In this document: one piece after another, positions 1 to 7,910 of the stretch | Layout: each line of letters opens with the position of its first letter | Numbering within the stretch: the first letter of the stretch is position 1 | Source: an uncultured Clostridium sp. | Lineage (GTDB): Bacteria > Bacillota > Clostridia > TANB77 > CAG-508 | NCBI GenBank assembly: GCA_900551615.1 | Contig: URWN01000001.1 | Span: 62,001-126,000, forward strand | DNA: 64,000 bases | Direction of reading: 5' to 3' | Made by a program: the position numbers and the translations under genes | Notes under the pieces: generated by a model | Told to the model about the DNA's origin: nothing | Databases searched by the model: none | What the model saw: only the letters and a program-made list of their open reading frames with translations

Positions 1-285
1 GATTTAGCAAATTTTATACAAAATTACAAAGACAATACAAATTCAAAATTTAAAGAAGAAAATAATCAAATAATAATGGAAACAACTGCAAAAACAGAAA
101 ACAATTATCAAAAATACGAGAAACTATATGTATCAAAAGAAAATGGAAAACCAATAAAAATGGAAATAAAAGACACTAACCAAAACACAATAATTTACAT
201 AATATATAATGAGATAAATATAAATAAAGTAGCAAATGAAAAAATATATGCATTTAAACTATTTTGTACATCAAAAGAAATATAA
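1..285 (+). CDS. C-terminal fragment of a LolA/GerS-like lipoprotein
   Basis: The frame is open from the first base, so only the last 94 residues of a longer protein are visible. The tail alternates short charged strands, with lysine-rich text such as YVSKENGKPIKMEIKD and then YIIYNEININ. This fits the last beta strands of the LolA-like fold found in clostridial sporulation lipoproteins. In Clostridioides difficile, gerS (cortex modification and germination) lies next to alr2 and the ndoA toxin gene, and here mazF follows directly, which supports the GerS idea. There is no signal peptide or lipobox to inspect because the start is outside the window. The identification rests on fold-like pattern and neighbourhood, so it is tentative. 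Confidence 0.5.
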   Translation, partial: DLANFIQNYKDNTNSKFKEENNQIIMETTAKTENNYQKYEKLYVSKENGKPIKMEIKDTNQNTIIYIIYNEININKVANEKIYAFKLFCTSKEI

Positions 286-357
286 AAAATATTTATCTTT
301 ACAAACTAATATAAAAAAACACATACTTGACATATACCAATATTAGGAGTGAAGGTT

Positions 358-708
358 ATGGTAATAAAAAGAGGAGATATGTTTTATGCAGATTTAAGTC
401 CAGTTGTAGGTTCAGAGCAAGGAGGAATAAGACCAGTTCTTATAATTCAAAATGACATGGGAAATAAATATAGTCCAACAGTAATTGCAGCAGCAATAAC
501 TTCGCAAATGAATAAAACAAAATTACCAACACATATAGAAATTGATTCAGAACAATGTGGATTAAAAAACAACTCAGTTGTTTTAGCAGAACAAATTAGA
601 ACAATTGATAAAAGCAGATTAAAGGAAAAAATAGGTCATATAGAAGATGAAAAAATAATAAATAAAATAAACAATGCACTTGGCGTAAGCTTTGGGCTAG
701 AAGAATAA
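358..708 (+). CDS. mazF: MazF/NdoA family mRNA interferase
   Basis: A 116-residue endoribonuclease toxin of the MazF/PemK family, closely resembling Bacillus EndoA (also 116 residues). The family cleaves single-stranded RNA at short motifs. The N-terminus carries the KRGD box and the SEQGGIRPV loop. Arg25 and Thr48 sit at the catalytic positions known for EndoA. I chose this ATG because AGGAG lies 8 bases upstream; a GTG nine bases earlier would overlap that Shine-Dalgarno and lengthen the protein past the family norm. The 70-base gap to the upstream gene is too small for a MazE antitoxin gene, and alr is not between them either, so the usual alr-mazE-mazF order is broken, at least locally. 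Confidence 0.93.
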   Translation: MVIKRGDMFYADLSPVVGSEQGGIRPVLIIQNDMGNKYSPTVIAAAITSQMNKTKLPTHIEIDSEQCGLKNNSVVLAEQIRTIDKSRLKEKIGHIEDEKIINKINNALGVSFGLEE

Positions 709-710
709 AA

Positions 711-742
711 TTCGGGATTAGAGGCAGTCCTCCAATCCCGAA
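711..742. terminator. Bidirectional terminator between mazF and the HD-GYP gene
   Basis: An inverted repeat TTCGGGATT(ag)AGG ... CCT(cc)AATCCCGAA forms a 12-pair stem between two convergent genes, with A/T-rich flanks on both sides. Confidence 0.8.
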
Positions 743-745
743 AAA

Positions 746-1684
746 TTATACTTTCATTTTTTTAATAACTTTAATTTCATCAAACAATTTATCAATAAGA
801 GCAGATTTCTCCTCAATAATATTACGGTAAGAAGCTAAAATTTCAGAATAATTATCAACAGTTTCAACACCAACAAGAAGACACTTCATACCATTCAAAT
901 AATAATTTTTTTTCTTTTCATCATTAGAAGAAAGCCTCTTTTTATCATATTTTTCAATTTCAGATAATCTTTTAACTTCAACTTTGACATCTTTTAAATA
1001 ATCCATAATACAAGAAATTTCATATTCAGTATCATCAATTATAACCTTAAGTAAAGCTTTAACAACAATAGGATTAAGCTGACCGACTTTAGGATCTTTA
1101 ACAGGAACTTTGTAATTTTCAGGGTCTTCTATAGGTTTAGCTTCAGTTAATAAAATTTTAAGAGTATCTATAATATCAATATGAGACTTATATTGACGTT
1201 TACTAATAATTGCATCAAACTCATCTGCAACACGTATAATTTGCCCTTCAATAGGAATTTCATCTTTAACCAAACCATTGGGATATCCAATTCCATTTAG
1301 AGCCTCATGGTGGTATATTGGACCTGCTGCATAAGGACGTAATTTTAAATCATCCATACAAATTTTATATCCAATAGTAGTATGAGTTTTCATTATTTTA
1401 AATTCTTCCTCAGTTAGAGGAGCCTGCTTTTGCAATATACTAGCAGGAATAAATTGTTTACCAATATCATGTAAATAAGCACATATTGTACAGTATTCCG
1501 TAAAATCCTTAGACAAATGCAAATATTGGCAAATTCTACAAACAATACTTGCAACATTTTCAGAATGTTTTCTTGTAAAAACATCTAAACTTCCCAAAAT
1601 ATTTAATTGATATTGCATGCTTTTATCTAAATTATAAGATTTCAAACTCGTTTTATCATAAAAATCAAAAACTTCTTTTAGCAT
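746..1684 (-). CDS. HD-GYP domain phosphodiesterase-like protein
   Basis: A 312-residue cytoplasmic protein with an HD-GYP-type metal hydrolase domain at about residues 30-190: H-x-x-N (HSENVAS), HDIGK, HTTIGY, the HHEALNGIGYP box and a following RVADEFDAI helix. HD-GYP enzymes typically hydrolyse cyclic di-GMP to pGpG or GMP. The GYP box reads N-G-I-G-Y-P where D-G-x-G-Y-P is usual, a mild deviation. The remaining 120 residues are helical and lysine-rich without a recognised output domain. There is no receiver or sensor domain, so the signal input is not visible. An AGAGG Shine-Dalgarno lies before the ATG. It is transcribed alone, convergent with mazF. Confidence 0.8.
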   Translation of the reverse strand: MLKEVFDFYDKTSLKSYNLDKSMQYQLNILGSLDVFTRKHSENVASIVCRICQYLHLSKDFTEYCTICAYLHDIGKQFIPASILQKQAPLTEEEFKIMKTHTTIGYKICMDDLKLRPYAAGPIYHHEALNGIGYPNGLVKDEIPIEGQIIRVADEFDAIISKRQYKSHIDIIDTLKILLTEAKPIEDPENYKVPVKDPKVGQLNPIVVKALLKVIIDDTEYEISCIMDYLKDVKVEVKRLSEIEKYDKKRLSSNDEKKKNYYLNGMKCLLVGVETVDNYSEILASYRNIIEEKSALIDKLFDEIKVIKKMKV

Positions 1685-1823
1685 AATAAACCTCTTTTCT
1701 TAATATACTTTAAACATTTTAACAAAAAAGATTTTTTAATTCAAGTAAACAGAAAAAAATATTGTAAAATTTAATAAAATGTGGTTTAATATATAAAGAA
1801 ACAAATAAAAAGTAGGAGAAAAA

Positions 1824-2816
1824 ATGTTTAAAAATAAAGAAAATTATAAAGAATATTTAGAAAAACAAAAAGTTGAAATATCATATTTAGATGAAAGTAA
1901 TTATTTTCAACATTCAGAAAATGGCGAGATAATACTAAAAAAACAAGACTGCAATGTATCTTCAATAGATGTAGAAAGATACACAAATTGTATAAATTGG
2001 ATTTTATTAAAAGATAAAAAAACAATGGCATTATTAAAAAGACCATTTGGAGATATATACAGACAATTAACTAAAGAACAGTATAATATTGCATTATACA
2101 ATAATATATTATTGCCACAAATAGCCAAACAATTTCAAAATAAATCTGCAATGTATTACATAGTAAAAGGGAACAGATTAAGTAATAATTTAAAACATAT
2201 ATTAACAATTGATTTTAAAGAAACAAACGAAGAATTAATACATGGAGAAGATATACTAGAAGAAGCCGGCGGAGATATAAATGAACTAGATATAAAAACA
2301 ATAATCAGTTATATAAATAAATACTTACAAGGAATTGGTGCAAAAACTCAAGATATTGATACAATACAAAAAGAATTTATAAAACAATCATTTTATAATA
2401 GATTTGTTAAACAGTCAGATGAAAATAATCATAATTGGGGAATATTAGTAAATAATCAAGAAAATCGAGCAAGAATTGCGCCAATTTATGATTTAGACTG
2501 TTGTTGCGAAGTTGGAACATTAAGAAAAAATGTTAGAACAACAAGTGATGGAAGCAAATATAATATTGAAGGATTCTTTAAAGATTTTGGAAAATATAGA
2601 TGGTTTAATATGTATACAAAAGAAATAATAGAAGATTTTGATATAAATAAAGCAATTAAAAATTCAAAAAGTGAAACAGGAATAGATATTCCTCAAGAAG
2701 TAAAAGAATATTATAAAACATTTTTTGGAGAAAGATATTATGAACTAAAAAGCGCATACCAAGAATATTTAGAAAAAGGAACAAACGAAGAAAAAGAAGA
2801 AAATCAAGCAAGATAA
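1824..2816 (+). CDS. HipA-like kinase-fold protein without a HipB partner
   Basis: A 330-residue soluble protein. At about residues 190-230 the text SDENNHNWGIL ... RIAPIYDLDCC matches the catalytic and metal-binding loops of HipA C-terminal domains (consensus D-x-x-x-x-N followed by APxYD). Earlier, ALLKRPFG followed by a helix containing LTKEQYNIALYNNILL could be the ATP-binding lysine and conserved glutamate-bearing helix. HipA proteins phosphorylate targets such as glutamyl-tRNA synthetase and are normally restrained by an adjacent HTH antitoxin, HipB. No HTH gene adjoins this one, although an aminoacyl-tRNA synthetase gene (aspS) follows 59 bases downstream. The Shine-Dalgarno is TAGGAG. 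The fold assignment is moderately sure; function is not known. Confidence 0.55.
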   Translation: MFKNKENYKEYLEKQKVEISYLDESNYFQHSENGEIILKKQDCNVSSIDVERYTNCINWILLKDKKTMALLKRPFGDIYRQLTKEQYNIALYNNILLPQIAKQFQNKSAMYYIVKGNRLSNNLKHILTIDFKETNEELIHGEDILEEAGGDINELDIKTIISYINKYLQGIGAKTQDIDTIQKEFIKQSFYNRFVKQSDENNHNWGILVNNQENRARIAPIYDLDCCCEVGTLRKNVRTTSDGSKYNIEGFFKDFGKYRWFNMYTKEIIEDFDINKAIKNSKSETGIDIPQEVKEYYKTFFGERYYELKSAYQEYLEKGTNEEKEENQAR

Positions 2817-2875
2817 TTGAAAAATAGAGCAAAAAGTGATATTATATTACATAATTAAAATTTGGAGGAAAAACA

Positions 2876-4618
2876 ATGTATAGAACAAAAACATGTGGAG
2901 AACTAAACATAAGTAATGTAAATGAAACAGTAGAATTAGCAGGATGGATACAAAAAATAAGAGACTTAGGAGCAATGGTATTCATCGACTTAAGAGACCA
3001 ATTTGGAATAACACAAATAGTAATAAATGAAGAAGAACTACAAAAACAAGCCAAAAACCTAACAACAGAAAGCTGTATCCACATATCTGGAAAAGTTGTG
3101 GAAAGAAGTAACAAAAATACAAAAATTCCAACAGGAGAAATAGAAGTAATAGCAAACGAAATAGAAGTGTTAGGAAAATGCAAAAATGTACTTCCATTTG
3201 AAATAAATACAGACCAAGAAGTTAGAGAAGATTTAAGGTTAGAATACAGATTTTTAGATTTAAGAAATGAAAAACTACATAACAACATTTTACTACGTTC
3301 AAAAATCTTAAAAACATTAAGAGACAAAATGGATGAATTAGGATTTGCAGAAATTCAAACCCCAATCCTTGCAAACTCTTCACCAGAAGGAGCAAGGGAC
3401 TATTTAGTACCAAGCAGACTAAACCCAGGAGAATTTTATGCATTACCACAAGCGCCACAACAATTTAAACAATTATTAATGGTATCAGGATTTGATAAAT
3501 ACTTCCAAATAGCACCATGTTTTAGAGACGAAGACCCTAGAGCAGACAGAGCACCAGGAGAATTTTATCAATTAGACTTTGAAATGAGCTTTGCAACACA
3601 AGAAGACGTATTCAAAGTAATAGAAGAAGTAGTACCATATACATTCAAAAAATTCACAACATGGAAAGTAGACGAAGGACCATTTATAAAAATTCCATAT
3701 AGAGAGGCAATGGAAAAATACGGAATAGACAAACCAGATTTAAGAAACCCATTAATAATACAAGATGTAACAAAATGCTTTGCAAATTCAGACTTTAAAG
3801 CATTTGAAGGAAAAACAATAAAAGCAATAATAGTTCCAGACGGAGCAAACCAAGGAAGGAAATTCTTTGACAAAATGACTGAATATGCTACATCAGAAGA
3901 AGTTGGAGCAAAAGGACTAGCATGGACAAAATACGAAGAATCAGGAGAAGTTACAGGAGGAATAGCAAAATTCATTACAGACGAAATAAAAGAACAATTA
4001 ATAAATGAATTTGGAATGAATAAAAACTCAAGTGTATTCTTCATAGCAGATGAATTCAAAACAGCACAAAAAATAGCAGGTCTAGTTAGAATTGAACTAG
4101 GTAAAAGACTAGACTTACTAGAAAAAGATGTTTACAGATTCTGCTATATAGTAGACTTCCCAATGTATGAATTATCAGACGAAGGAACAATAGACTTCAA
4201 CCATAATCCATTTTCAATGCCACAAGGTGGAATGGAAGCACTAGAAACACAAGATCCATTAGATATACTAGCATATCAATATGATTTAGTATGTAATGGA
4301 TATGAAATGGCATCAGGAGCAGTAAGAAACCACAATCCAGAAATAATGGTAAAAGCATTTGAAATTGCAGGATACAAAGAAGAAGATGTAAAAAATAGAT
4401 TTGGTGCATTATACAATGCATTCCAATACGGAACACCACCACATGCAGGAGCAGCACCTGGCGTAGACAGAATGGTAATGCTAATAGAAGACTCACAAAA
4501 CATAAGAGAAGTAATAGCATTCCCTAAAAATAAGAGAGCAAGAGACTTACTTATGAGAGCACCATCAGTTGTATCAGAGCAACAACTAAAAGATGTTCAC
4601 ATTGAAGTAAGAAAGTAA
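2876..4618 (+). CDS. aspS: Aspartyl-tRNA synthetase
   Basis: Class IIb aminoacyl-tRNA synthetase of 580 residues, the usual bacterial length. The N-terminal OB-fold anticodon-binding domain covers about residues 1-110 (GWIQKIRDLGAMVFIDLRD). Motif 2 is CFRDEDPRADRAPGEFYQLD around residues 215-235. The bacterial GAD insertion follows at about 280-410. Motif 3, GVDRMVML, is near residue 530. It charges tRNA-Asp with aspartate in the cytoplasm. Whether it discriminates tRNA-Asn cannot be told from sequence alone. GGAGG lies 8 bases before the ATG. No T-box leader fits in the 59 bases upstream. Confidence 0.98.
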   Translation: MYRTKTCGELNISNVNETVELAGWIQKIRDLGAMVFIDLRDQFGITQIVINEEELQKQAKNLTTESCIHISGKVVERSNKNTKIPTGEIEVIANEIEVLGKCKNVLPFEINTDQEVREDLRLEYRFLDLRNEKLHNNILLRSKILKTLRDKMDELGFAEIQTPILANSSPEGARDYLVPSRLNPGEFYALPQAPQQFKQLLMVSGFDKYFQIAPCFRDEDPRADRAPGEFYQLDFEMSFATQEDVFKVIEEVVPYTFKKFTTWKVDEGPFIKIPYREAMEKYGIDKPDLRNPLIIQDVTKCFANSDFKAFEGKTIKAIIVPDGANQGRKFFDKMTEYATSEEVGAKGLAWTKYEESGEVTGGIAKFITDEIKEQLINEFGMNKNSSVFFIADEFKTAQKIAGLVRIELGKRLDLLEKDVYRFCYIVDFPMYELSDEGTIDFNHNPFSMPQGGMEALETQDPLDILAYQYDLVCNGYEMASGAVRNHNPEIMVKAFEIAGYKEEDVKNRFGALYNAFQYGTPPHAGAAPGVDRMVMLIEDSQNIREVIAFPKNKRARDLLMRAPSVVSEQQLKDVHIEVRK

Positions 4619-4672
4619 AGACAGTGCAAATTTGTCTCAAAATTTTGTAAAAAATGTCGAAAATGAAAATAT

Positions 4673-4699
4673 AAAAGTCCAGCAATTTGCTGGACTTTT
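4673..4699 (+). terminator. Terminator after aspS
   Basis: AAAAGTCCAGCAA and TTGCTGGACTTTT form a near-perfect hairpin with no spare loop beyond the centre, 55 bases after the aspS stop. A TGTCGAA heptamer, the Spo0A-box sequence, lies just before it at 4655-4661. Confidence 0.85.
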
Positions 4700-4755
4700 G
4701 TTATAAGCATTGATATAATAAAAAAGAAGAATAAAAAAAGAAAGGACGAAATAAA

Positions 4756-5028
4756 ATGGAATATAGATATGAACCAGAAGGAGTCTGCTCACAAGAAATG
4801 ATAATAGAAGTAGACGGAGATACAATAAAAAAAGTGACAATACAAGGAGGATGTGCTGGAAATACAGTAGGAGTATCAAGACTAATAGAAGGAATGAAAA
4901 TTCAAGAAGCCATAAAAAGACTAAAAGGAATTCAATGTGGATATAAAGGGACATCATGCCCAGATCAATTAGCAATAGCATTAGAAAAAATAGTAGAAAA
5001 AAGCAGAAATAAAAAATACAAAAAATAG
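4756..5028 (+). CDS. TSCPD domain protein
   Basis: A 90-residue protein with the TSCPD domain that gives the family its name (GTSCPDQLA at residues 65-73) and four cysteines at 11, 33, 61 and 68, suggesting a bound metal. The same domain occurs at the C-terminus of some ribonucleotide reductases, but this stand-alone four-cysteine form is a small protein of unknown function that is common in clostridia. The C-terminus is lysine-rich. AAAGGA lies 11 bases before the ATG. It sits between a terminator and a separate promoter, so it is probably monocistronic. Confidence 0.85.
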   Translation: MEYRYEPEGVCSQEMIIEVDGDTIKKVTIQGGCAGNTVGVSRLIEGMKIQEAIKRLKGIQCGYKGTSCPDQLAIALEKIVEKSRNKKYKK

Positions 5029-5030
5029 CA

Positions 5031-5060
5031 TTGACAATATTCGACAGCTAAATATATAAT
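5031..5060 (+). promoter_or_regulatory. Promoter with candidate Spo0A box in the spacer
   Basis: TTGACA and TATAAT are separated by 18 bases, 30 bases before the next start codon. Between them, TTCGACA (5040-5046) is the reverse complement of the TGTCGAA Spo0A box. A bound regulator there would block RNA polymerase. The promoter is well supported; the operator is inference. Confidence 0.6.
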
Positions 5061-5089
5061 AGCATTATAAAATAAAAAGGGGAAAACAA

Positions 5090-6031
5090 ATGAAAAGTAA
5101 GAAATTAAAAAACGTAATATTAACAATAATTTTTACAATAATTACAACAATAACAACATACAGTATTGCTGATGTTGGTAGTTTTGAATCATACGATAGT
5201 GGTAGCTCATGGAGTAGTAGCAGTAGTGATTATGGAAGTTCATCTTGGAGTAGTAGTGATTACGGAAGTTCATGGAGTGATCATGATTATGGAAGAGGAA
5301 GTTATTCTCATAGCAGTGGAAGTTCAGAGTGGGATTTTTTTGATTTTTTTATTGCAGTAATAATATTAATGATTGTTATATATATAACATTTAGAAAAGG
5401 AAAATCTGATCAAAAATATCAAAGACCTGTAATTCATAAAGATAAAGATTATATAGGATATGTAGACGAAATTGTAATAGAAAACAAAATAAAAGCAATA
5501 GATCCAAACTTTAACAAAGAAGAATTCATAGCATGGTCAAAAGACGTATTTGTAAAATTACAAACAGCGTGGACAAAAAGAGACTGGGAAGAAATAAGGT
5601 TGTATGAAACAAACGAACTATTTGAACAACACAAAACACAATTACAAGGATATATAAACAATGGAACAATAAATGTAATGGATAGAATTTGTGTAAATTA
5701 CGCAAAATTAAACAAATTTGAACAAACAGCAGACAAAGACATTTTAAACATAGCCTTAAACTCATCAATGATAGATTATATAAAAGACGAAAAAACAGGA
5801 GCAGTACTAAAAGGAAATACAGAAATCAGACTAACAAACACATATAGACTAACATTTGTTAGAAAAAAAGGAGTACTAACACAAGCAGGAGGACCAAAAG
5901 TAGCATCAGCAAATTGCCCAAACTGTGGAGCACCAACAAAAGTGGCATTAGCAGGAAAATGTGAATACTGTGGAAGTATCATAAAAATAGAAGAACATGG
6001 ATGGGTACTATCTAATTTAGAAAGAATATAA
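5090..6031 (+). CDS. Secreted-anchor Tim44-like protein with C-terminal zinc ribbon
   Basis: A 313-residue protein. Residues 1-27 form a hydrophobic signal or anchor. Residues 30-82 are extremely rich in Ser, Gly, Tyr and Asp (SSWSS, DYGSS repeats). Residues 83-101 form a transmembrane helix (FFIAVIILMIVIYITF). About 125-265 resemble the Tim44/MBA1-like fold (SKDVFVKLQTAWTKRDWEEI). The end carries a two-CxxC zinc ribbon, CPNCG ... CEYCG. The predicted topology places the serine-rich segment outside and the Tim44 and zinc domains inside. Together with the next gene it resembles Bacillus ydjH/ydjG-ydjI, whose products act with a PspA homologue in membrane stress; no pspA gene is visible here. 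Function is inferred from context. Confidence 0.65.
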   Translation: MKSKKLKNVILTIIFTIITTITTYSIADVGSFESYDSGSSWSSSSSDYGSSSWSSSDYGSSWSDHDYGRGSYSHSSGSSEWDFFDFFIAVIILMIVIYITFRKGKSDQKYQRPVIHKDKDYIGYVDEIVIENKIKAIDPNFNKEEFIAWSKDVFVKLQTAWTKRDWEEIRLYETNELFEQHKTQLQGYINNGTINVMDRICVNYAKLNKFEQTADKDILNIALNSSMIDYIKDEKTGAVLKGNTEIRLTNTYRLTFVRKKGVLTQAGGPKVASANCPNCGAPTKVALAGKCEYCGSIIKIEEHGWVLSNLERI

Positions 6032-6109
6032 AACGAGGATGGGTACAATACAATTTAGAAATAATATAAAACAAGGATAAGTACAATCTATTTAAAAAAT
6101 ATAAAAATA
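5999..6109 (+). repeat. Three decaying 38-bp tandem repeats of the gene end
   Basis: Units at 5999-6036, 6037-6074 and 6075-6109 start GGATGGGTAC, GGATGGGTAC and GGATAAGTAC. Unit 1 encodes the last codons of the Tim44-like protein (GWVLSNLERI then stop). Unit 2, in the same phase, would read GWVQYNLEII then stop. Unit 3 is more decayed and carries an early stop. Only the first is translated. This is a tandem duplication that spans the stop codon. Confidence 0.85.
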
Positions 6110-6122
6110 GGAGGAAAAAATT

Positions 6123-7289
6123 ATGGGATTAATTAAAGCTACAGCAAGTGCTATAGGAAGTACAATGCATGACCAATGGAAAGAAGCAATAAGATGTGAG
6201 GACTTAGAAAACGAAATATTAATGGTAAAGAAAACAACACCAACAGGAGTAATAACAAACAAAAGCACAATAATAGTTGCACCAGGACAATGTGCAATTA
6301 TATATGACAATGGAAAAGTAATAGACGCAACAGCAGAAGAAGGAATATACGAATTTGATGAATCTACATCACCATCATTCTTTGCAGGACAATTTGGAGC
6401 AGTATTCAAAGAAATGTGGCAAAGATTTACATATGATGGAGCAACATCAAAACAACAAGCAGTATTTTTCTTTAATATAAAAGAAATAATGGACAACAAA
6501 TTTGGAACATCAGCACCAATACCATTTCAAGATTGGTCACATGCAATACCAAACCAAATGACAGGAGAAAAAATACCACTAAGAGTAGAAGTAAAATGTT
6601 TTGGAAAATACACATTTAAAATATCAAATCCAGCCTTATTTATGAGTGAAATAGCAGGAACAGCAGATATTTACAAAAAACAAGACTTAGTAGAACAAAT
6701 AAGAACAGAAGTAATGGCAGTATTCCAAAATGTAACAAATGAATTAGGAAATTCAAAATATAAAGTACCAGTACTAGAAATGCCAAGTTACACAGACGAA
6801 ATAAAACAAATGATGGACGTAGCTGTATATGACGAAAATACAAAAAGACGTGGACTAACAATTACAGGATTTACAGTAGAATCAGTAACTTTAACAGAAG
6901 AAAGTGAAAAGAAAATAGACGAATACGAATTAAGTGCAAATTCTTATATGCAACAAGGAAAACTTGTTGGAGCATATGCAGAAGCTACACAAAAAGCAGC
7001 AGAAAATGCTAATGGCGCAGCAAATGGATTTATGGGAATAGGAATGATGAATATGGCATCAGGAAATGTAGTTGGTGGAGCAGCAACAGGCCCATGGCAA
7101 AATGCACAACCTGCTATGCAACAAAATGTACAACCAAATTCACAACCTGATTCACAATCAAATACTACTGCCCAAACAACAGCAAATAAAGAAACAGAAG
7201 AAAAATGGGTATGTGAATGTGGAGTAGAAAATCCAACAAAATTTAAATTTTGCGGAGCATGTGGAAAAGAAAGAAAAGAAAATAACTAA
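6123..7289 (+). CDS. YdjI-like SPFH domain protein with zinc ribbon
   Basis: A 388-residue protein of the YdjI/virion-core SPFH family. The N-terminus (KATASAIGSTMHDQWKEAI) is the family signature. The SPFH/band-7 region runs from about 40 to 290, including IIVAPGQCAIIYDNGKV and EQIRTEVMAVFQNV. A Gln/Asn/Ala-rich linker follows, and the protein ends with a zinc ribbon, CECG ... CGACG, at about 364-382. In Bacillus, YdjI recruits a PspA homologue to the membrane during stress. The upstream Tim44-like gene is likely co-transcribed; the 91-base gap holds only the duplicated gene end and GGAGG. A strong terminator follows. Confidence 0.85.
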   Translation: MGLIKATASAIGSTMHDQWKEAIRCEDLENEILMVKKTTPTGVITNKSTIIVAPGQCAIIYDNGKVIDATAEEGIYEFDESTSPSFFAGQFGAVFKEMWQRFTYDGATSKQQAVFFFNIKEIMDNKFGTSAPIPFQDWSHAIPNQMTGEKIPLRVEVKCFGKYTFKISNPALFMSEIAGTADIYKKQDLVEQIRTEVMAVFQNVTNELGNSKYKVPVLEMPSYTDEIKQMMDVAVYDENTKRRGLTITGFTVESVTLTEESEKKIDEYELSANSYMQQGKLVGAYAEATQKAAENANGAANGFMGIGMMNMASGNVVGGAATGPWQNAQPAMQQNVQPNSQPDSQSNTTAQTTANKETEEKWVCECGVENPTKFKFCGACGKERKENN

Positions 7290-7297
7290 TAAAGAAT

Positions 7298-7361
7298 GTT
7301 GTCAAAAAGGCCCGGCCCTTTTGACAACTTTTTGTCAAAGGGGCCGGGCTTTTTTGACAAC
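7298..7361 (+). terminator. Double-palindrome terminator (GTCAAAA...GGGCC type)
   Basis: GTTGTCAAAAAGGCCCGGCC is followed by its own partial complement and then by a second, inverted copy ending CCGGGCTTTTTTGACAAC. The left and right halves can pair over about 28 bases, or each can fold alone. It is strikingly GC-rich for this genome and belongs to the dispersed GTCAAAA-GGG family noted elsewhere in the window. Confidence 0.85.
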
Positions 7362-7395
7362 CTTTTAACAAATAAAAAACTTAAATGAGGCATTT

Positions 7396-7770
7396 TTAAG
7401 CTGATAAAATAAAATCTTTATTAGCAAGTAATAATGTTTTTATCATTTCAATCTGTTTCTTTGATAAATGAGTATTACCATCCAAAGAATACAAACTTTT
7501 CATAAGTATAGCAATATCAACATCTTGATTTTTTGTCAAATTCTCTGTATCAACACTTTCAGAAATACCTAGTAAATAGTCCAAAGAAACATTAAAAACA
7601 GAAGCTATCTTAGAAACAACATCAATTCTTGGAATTCTTTCACCATTAATATATCTACAAATAGTAACATTTGTAGTACCGACTTTTTTTGCTAATTGAG
7701 TTTGAGACATATTGTGTTCATCTAATAGAACAGTTAACCTATAGCTAAATTTTTCTAAATCAAAATTCAT
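7396..7770 (-). CDS. XRE-family transcriptional regulator
   Basis: A 124-residue protein with an N-terminal Cro/C1-type helix-turn-helix (about residues 8-63: LLDEHNMSQTQLAKKVGTTNVTICRYINGERIPRIDVVSKIA) and the typical FNVSLDYLLG tail. The C-terminal half is a short helical segment. A start six codons upstream (TTG) is possible, but GGAGGG lies 5 bases before the chosen ATG. It probably represses itself or the minus-strand envelope genes beyond. A palindrome just upstream could be its operator. Confidence 0.85.
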   Translation of the reverse strand: MNFDLEKFSYRLTVLLDEHNMSQTQLAKKVGTTNVTICRYINGERIPRIDVVSKIASVFNVSLDYLLGISESVDTENLTKNQDVDIAILMKSLYSLDGNTHLSKKQIEMIKTLLLANKDFILSA

Positions 7771-7795
7771 AGAAACCCTCCACTCCAACTATTAT

Positions 7796-7817
7796 AGAAC
7801 TATAACTTATGAGTTCT
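7796..7817. promoter_or_regulatory. Candidate XRE operator palindrome
   Basis: AGAACT and AGTTCT form the arms of a 22-bp interrupted palindrome around TAACTTATG, 26 bases upstream of the XRE start. A related AACTTATAAGTT lies upstream of the second XRE gene, near 40379. Autoregulation is inference. Confidence 0.35.
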
Positions 7818-7910
7818 AATGAAAATTACCTAAAATATAAATATAAAAATATTATTAACCAATTGGTAATGAGGGAAACAATACCAAATTAAAAATAAAA
7901 ACACAACAAA

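Noticed and set aside
349..357. GTG as mazF start, giving three extra codons
   Set aside because: It overlaps the AGGAG Shine-Dalgarno; the ATG at 358 has correct spacing and yields the family's 116-residue length with Arg25 and Thr48 in register.
2817..2875. T-box leader for aspS
   Set aside because: The gap is only 59 bases, too short, and no T-box sequence is seen.
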